64,000 nucleotides of DNA, from contig JAQPZY010001638.1 of assembly GCA_029931535.1 (NCBI GenBank), forward strand, positions 4,960,001 to 5,024,000, read 5' to 3'. Below, in pieces: positions 60,526 to 64,000 of the stretch (position 1 is its first letter; every line of letters begins with the position of its first letter). The notes under the pieces are model-generated. The model made no database searches, was not told where the DNA came from, and saw only the letters and a list, made by a program, of their open reading frames with translations. This DNA comes from Margaritifera margaritifera (taxonomy: Eukaryota; Mollusca; Bivalvia; Unionida; Margaritiferidae). The position numbers and the translations under genes were made by a program.

Positions 60526-61451
60526 TTTACATACACATTGCATAGTTGCACACACAATAAAGAAAGACACCAACAACTCCTAATTCTTTCTGAAGGAAAA
60601 AAAAATGCACAAAGTCATACGGAAAAAAACCCCATTAATAATAAGCTAAATTTATACACGAACACAATAAACAAAAAATGTTATAAGAACATGCGCCAAC
60701 TAGGTACATGGTGTATATACAGTACAAAAATAGTGCGAAAACAAAGTGGAAGGTTTGAGAATATATACTTTAAGTAGTAATGTATTTATCAAATCAAACA
60801 GGTTCCACTTTTCATCCATTTTCATCCATTGAATTAGATTATAATTAAATGCATTTATATTTGTACTTTCTCTAATTTTCTTTGGCATTCTGTTCCAAAT
60901 TAGTGGCCCTGAATATTGAAAACTTTTCTTAAGGAGTTCTTTGTTCGGTTTTGGAATGGAAAGATGGTTAGCTGAAACGAATCTTAAATTTGGAGTGTTG
61001 CCTTGTTTTCTGGTATGAAATAATTCCTTGAGATATAATGGGGCCATATTGTTTGAAACTTTGTAAATAAGTTTCTCAAAAATATTCACTCACTTTTAAC
61101 ATTTTAATATCATTCATTGCATTTGGGATGTTTTCTCTAGGTCTGATCTCAGTTGTTGGAAATCTGATTGAGTGGTGTCATCTGCATATTTATTGTTATA
61201 TGAAATACAGTTTCCTATTTTCTGAGGCAGATTGTTCATGAAAATGGGAAAGAGGCGTGGACCCTGCATTGATTCCTGTGGTAATTCCACATGTAATTGG
61301 TTCTTTTTCAGAAAAACTGCCATTTATTTTGACACACTCTTTGTTAGATAGGATGTAAACCAACCAATAATGGATTCATGTTGATAAATATTCAATTTAC
61401 TGATAAGAATATCATGATCAACAAGGTCAAAAGCTTTTCTAAGTTCAACTA
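60425..61451 (-). mobile_element. Non-LTR (LINE) retrotransposon 3' end, decayed and interrupted
   Basis: On the minus strand, a reverse transcriptase part reads ELRKAFDLVDHDILISKLN (61509-61324 frame), then a shifted frame with PQESMQGPRLFPIFMNNLPQ and the catalytic YADDT (61323-61114). After a deletion near 61100 comes the C-terminal domain (NNMAPLYLKELFHTRKQG, then SFQYSGPLIWNRMPKKI). The 3' end has an imperfect hairpin (AGAGGGTCACAAGG facing TTGTGTCACCCTCT) and an (ATT)n tail, as in several CR1/L2-like families. The element stops at 61451 where the TIR transposon begins. The rest probably continues past 64000. Confidence 0.85.
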
Positions 61452-62347
61452 CCGTAATCACGGTAAGGCTTGGGACACGAAAAAATAATAATTTTTTTTC
61501 CTGTCCCAAGACTTATATGCATGTAAAATATATAAAATTTTCGGTGCCCGAAAACTTGTAGACACAAAAAAAATGTAAAGACAAAATTGTAATCACGGTA
61601 AGTCTTGGGACACCCTTATTTATTTTCAAAAGTAATTTTTGTATGACCTATACAAGTTGGGACACGAAGTTAAAGCAATTTTTTCATGTACTACAAGTCT
61701 TGGGACACCTAAAACATTTTTTTTCTTTCTACTACTTATCGATCGGCGTATTTTATTGATCGTAACCTCATGTAAAATAAACAGGACTTCGTGGATGTTA
61801 AGGGACTCTCATTATCAATTATTACAGGGAAATATTATAAATTATTATAATTTGTTTGAAGAGTCAATAAATATATTAAATTTTTTTCTGTTTACTTGTT
61901 ATTTCTATCAAATTAAAATATATATAATTTAATCAGATGATGACAAGAATTGAGAATTAGCGGTATGTTATACCCATTCAACAATAACTTCTCCCTATTG
62001 TGCTCGTCAGTTTATGCATTATTTCATTAAAATTGCCGAAAGTCACCTGTAATTATTGGGAATTTTTTTAACCCTGAAAATGGAAATACCTAATTCATTA
62101 CAATGTGATACCAGGATGAGAACAACAAAAATAGTGTTTATTTCAACTCTAGCATTTATTGTACGCATGTTTACATCATGGCGTCACCAAGTGTACATTG
62201 AAGATTTTACTTGTGATGAATGAAGTACATACATTAGATTCGAATCATAGGCACCACTGCACTAAACTTAAATAATATCTTTAAAATACGATAAAGAGGT
62301 TTAAGAAATAATGCTTTTAAAATAAAAACTCTGTGGTAGTTTGCTTT

Positions 62348-62823
62348 GGTATAAGCGACCTTAAATAAGTTCCTGTTTACTCAGCTATGGTAATCATGCT
62401 AATATAACGGAGTAGAAGCCAATCACACATCAAAGTACCGGCATTGCCGCCGGACAAAATTCCTCTTTACCCAAGCCAATTTCAGGGTTTTAACAATTAA
62501 CTGGCCTGGATTGCTGTCGGAAAACAAAAGACAAATCCGCCAATTATAAACAAGGGAGACGCCAAAACAACCAGCTTGCCAAAATCAAAAGTGGAATGAA
62601 TAATGCGTGGAAAATTATCATTTTGTGAAGCCGAAACACAAAACTAAAATGGATCAATGATGCTCTTAATCGATCTATATTCAGAATTGTAACATATATT
62701 ACGATCATTCTTTCATGAATATATGACAGTTATTTGAATTTATGCTGGTTATGCGCTTTACATAATTAAAGATGCGTGCCTTTTCATATGCATTACATCA
62801 CTTTGTAGGATCGCTTATACCAC
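62348..62823. mobile_element. Possible nested small TIR element
   Basis: TTGGTATAAGCGACC at 62348 faces GGATCGCTTATACCA at 62809-62823 as an inverted repeat of about 14 bp with one mismatch. Spacing is about 475 bp, inside the larger TIR transposon. The interior is slightly more CpG-rich and has no open frame of note. Flanking duplications are not clear. Confidence 0.4.
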
Positions 62824-62998
62824 TGAAAAACAATAAGTGTTGACGTGGCACTCTTCAGCTTCGTACTTTGCAGATTTTTAAAGAAAAAGAATTACCCAGG
62901 TTTTCCTCACTGGCTGTCCTGGCTGTTTAAAAAAGACCTTGTATATCGTAGGTATTGTTAAAAGAACTTTGAATTCCCTTTATTTTGGTGTATGATTG

Positions 62999-63130
62999 AT
63001 GGGTGAAATTTGGGTTATAGAGTATACAGCTTGGTCTTACTTAAGATGTGCACCTCTCAAAAAAAACTGCTAGCTCCGCTTGGTCATTTTCACTTCCTGG
63101 ACTTCAAAGGTACATTTTAAAAAAAAGAGC
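62999..63130. repeat. Detached leader of the 145-bp repeat element
   Basis: TAGAGTATACAGCTTGGTCT and TAAGATGTGCACCTCTC followed by AAAACTGCTAGC match 9354-9430 with substitutions. No monomers follow here. Confidence 0.65.
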
Positions 63131-63862
63131 CGATAACTTTTTTTACTTTTAGATATTTTGTAATTTATTCATAGTACTTTCAGAGGCTGGTATTATCTGC
63201 TCTGGCAAAATTCGTTTCCTTTTTTTAATAACTCCTGAAAATAGTGCACTTTTGACTAATTCAGGATGATTTTTCGAGTACTTTAGAGCGGCCATTTTGT
63301 CTGCTGTGTACTTAGATCATGTTCAGTTTCCACAAGTACAATATGTAAAGAAATTTCAGCCACAGTACATGAAAGTAACATAGAGGTATGCCAACATTCT
63401 CACCACTGTGCATGTTGCAAATGCAAAATACTTCATCTTACACCTGTCACTCTCTCAGAAGCATGTATTATCTGTAGAGCGCCCCCTGAGCGCGTGAATC
63501 CAAATAAATGAGACAGCAATGAACGTGTAGCTGAAATGTAATCTGGAAGAATGCGATTTGGTAAAAATGATGAATAAAGCAAAATCTGCATCGAATATTT
63601 TTGGGAATAAACAAGGATATAAGTGACGCCAAGTACGATTTGCACTGTGTAAGTACTGTACACTATACTGTACATGTATTCAGGTAAATGTAAGCGGCCA
63701 GTGAATTATGAAGTCTTTATTTACCTTTATTTGAAATCATGTTGGAGAAATCGGAAAATATGCACATGCAAAATATTAACATAAAACAATCATAGTAGTT
63801 TATAACAGTTTATTGACGAATGACGTGGTAATTGAACGAGCTGGTCATGTATGGCGATCTTC
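63131..63862. other. Interior of the TIR transposon without a recognised gene
   Basis: Short open frames only (80 codons at most). I see no transposase or other family resemblance. Confidence 0.5.
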
Positions 63863-64000
63863 CCAATTTTGTCTTTACATTTTTTTGTGTCTACAAGTTT
63901 TGGGACACAAAATTGTATATATTTTACATGCATATAAGTCTTGGGACACAAAAAAAAATAATCATTTTTTCGTGCCCCAAGACTTACCGTGATTACGGGG

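Larger units (their letters stand above)
61452..63998. mobile_element. DNA transposon with TIRs of about 137 bp, non-autonomous
   Basis: The left TIR 61452-61589 begins CCGTAATCACGGTAAG. The right TIR 63863-63998 is its reverse complement with few changes. Both hold CTTGGGACACGAAAAAAT, TAAGTCTTGGGACA-type phrases, ATATGCATGTAAAATATATA and TTGTAGACACAAAAAAA. The motif AAGTCTTGGGACAC recurs about five times inside the left end (near 61466, 61507 inverted, 61602, 61656 and 61690) and three times in the right. Such subterminal motifs often bind transposase. No transposase frame is visible in the interior. The insertion splits a LINE reverse transcriptase. The superfamily is not determined. Only two bases follow the right end in the window, so the target-site duplication cannot be read. 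Confidence 0.88.
56333..64000 (-). other. Upstream sacsin-like intron (partial)
   Basis: At least 7.7 kb, running off the window. Mobile elements inside are listed separately. 56640-57650 and 59400-60150 have no gene I can support. Confidence 0.7.

Noticed and set aside
56340..64000. N-terminal sacsin exon with a ubiquitin-like domain
   Set aside because: I read the minus strand for the expected block before ELLQNAEDAG with a phase-0 donor and found none; it likely lies outside the window.

Overview
This is animal nuclear DNA: AT-rich, with long repeat-filled introns, GT-AG splicing, many microsatellites, DIRS-like and non-LTR retrotransposon remains, and MITEs. The style of the repeats (tandem monomers of about 145-175 bp with a shared leader, many foldback elements) and a sacsin-like gene point to a lophotrochozoan, most likely a bivalve mollusc. 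That placement is inference.

One host gene dominates. A sacsin-like gene (SACS family) runs on the minus strand. Five coding exons can be joined with matching phases: 56219-56332 (phase 0/0), 51490-51637 (0/1), 43944-45518 (1/1), 19058-30081 (1/0) and 4369-4653 (to the stop). Together they give about 4,380 codons. They carry three sacsin-type HATPase (Hsp90-like) repeats, a J domain with an intact HPD, and a C-terminal HEPN domain split between the last two exons. The N-terminal exon or exons lie beyond the right edge. The 11-kb giant exon is open throughout except for one in-frame TAA at 28223-28225, which is the main puzzle of the host gene.

Layout from left to right: 1-4368 is downstream flank with a 17 x 50 bp minisatellite, a (CA)n tract, a palindromic MITE, and a 3' UTR hairpin holding a polyadenylation signal. 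4369-4653 is the HEPN exon. 4654-19057 is a 14.4-kb intron of tandem and dispersed repeats. 19058-30081 is the giant exon. 30082-43943 is an intron crowded with mobile DNA: two DIRS-like pieces (31.2-32.1 and 37.5-41.2 kb) around a decayed multi-gene element (about 32.3-37.3 kb, with a further piece at 41.2-41.5 kb). That element's compact genes look virus-like or Polinton-like in organisation, and I recognise no polymerase, integrase or transposase in them. 43944-45518 is the exon that ends HATPase repeat 1. 45519-51489 is an intron with a large tandem array and a MITE. 51490-51637 and 56219-56332 are small HATPase exons. 56333-64000 is upstream intron with a third DIRS-like fragment, a LINE 3' end, and a TIR DNA transposon of about 2.5 kb inserted in that LINE, whose right end almost coincides with the window edge.

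The sacsin gene is the only convincing functional host gene. The best candidate for something undescribed is the decayed multi-gene element at 32-37 kb. The TIR element with repeated subterminal motifs, the composite hairpin MITE family, and the in-frame stop in sacsin are secondary leads.
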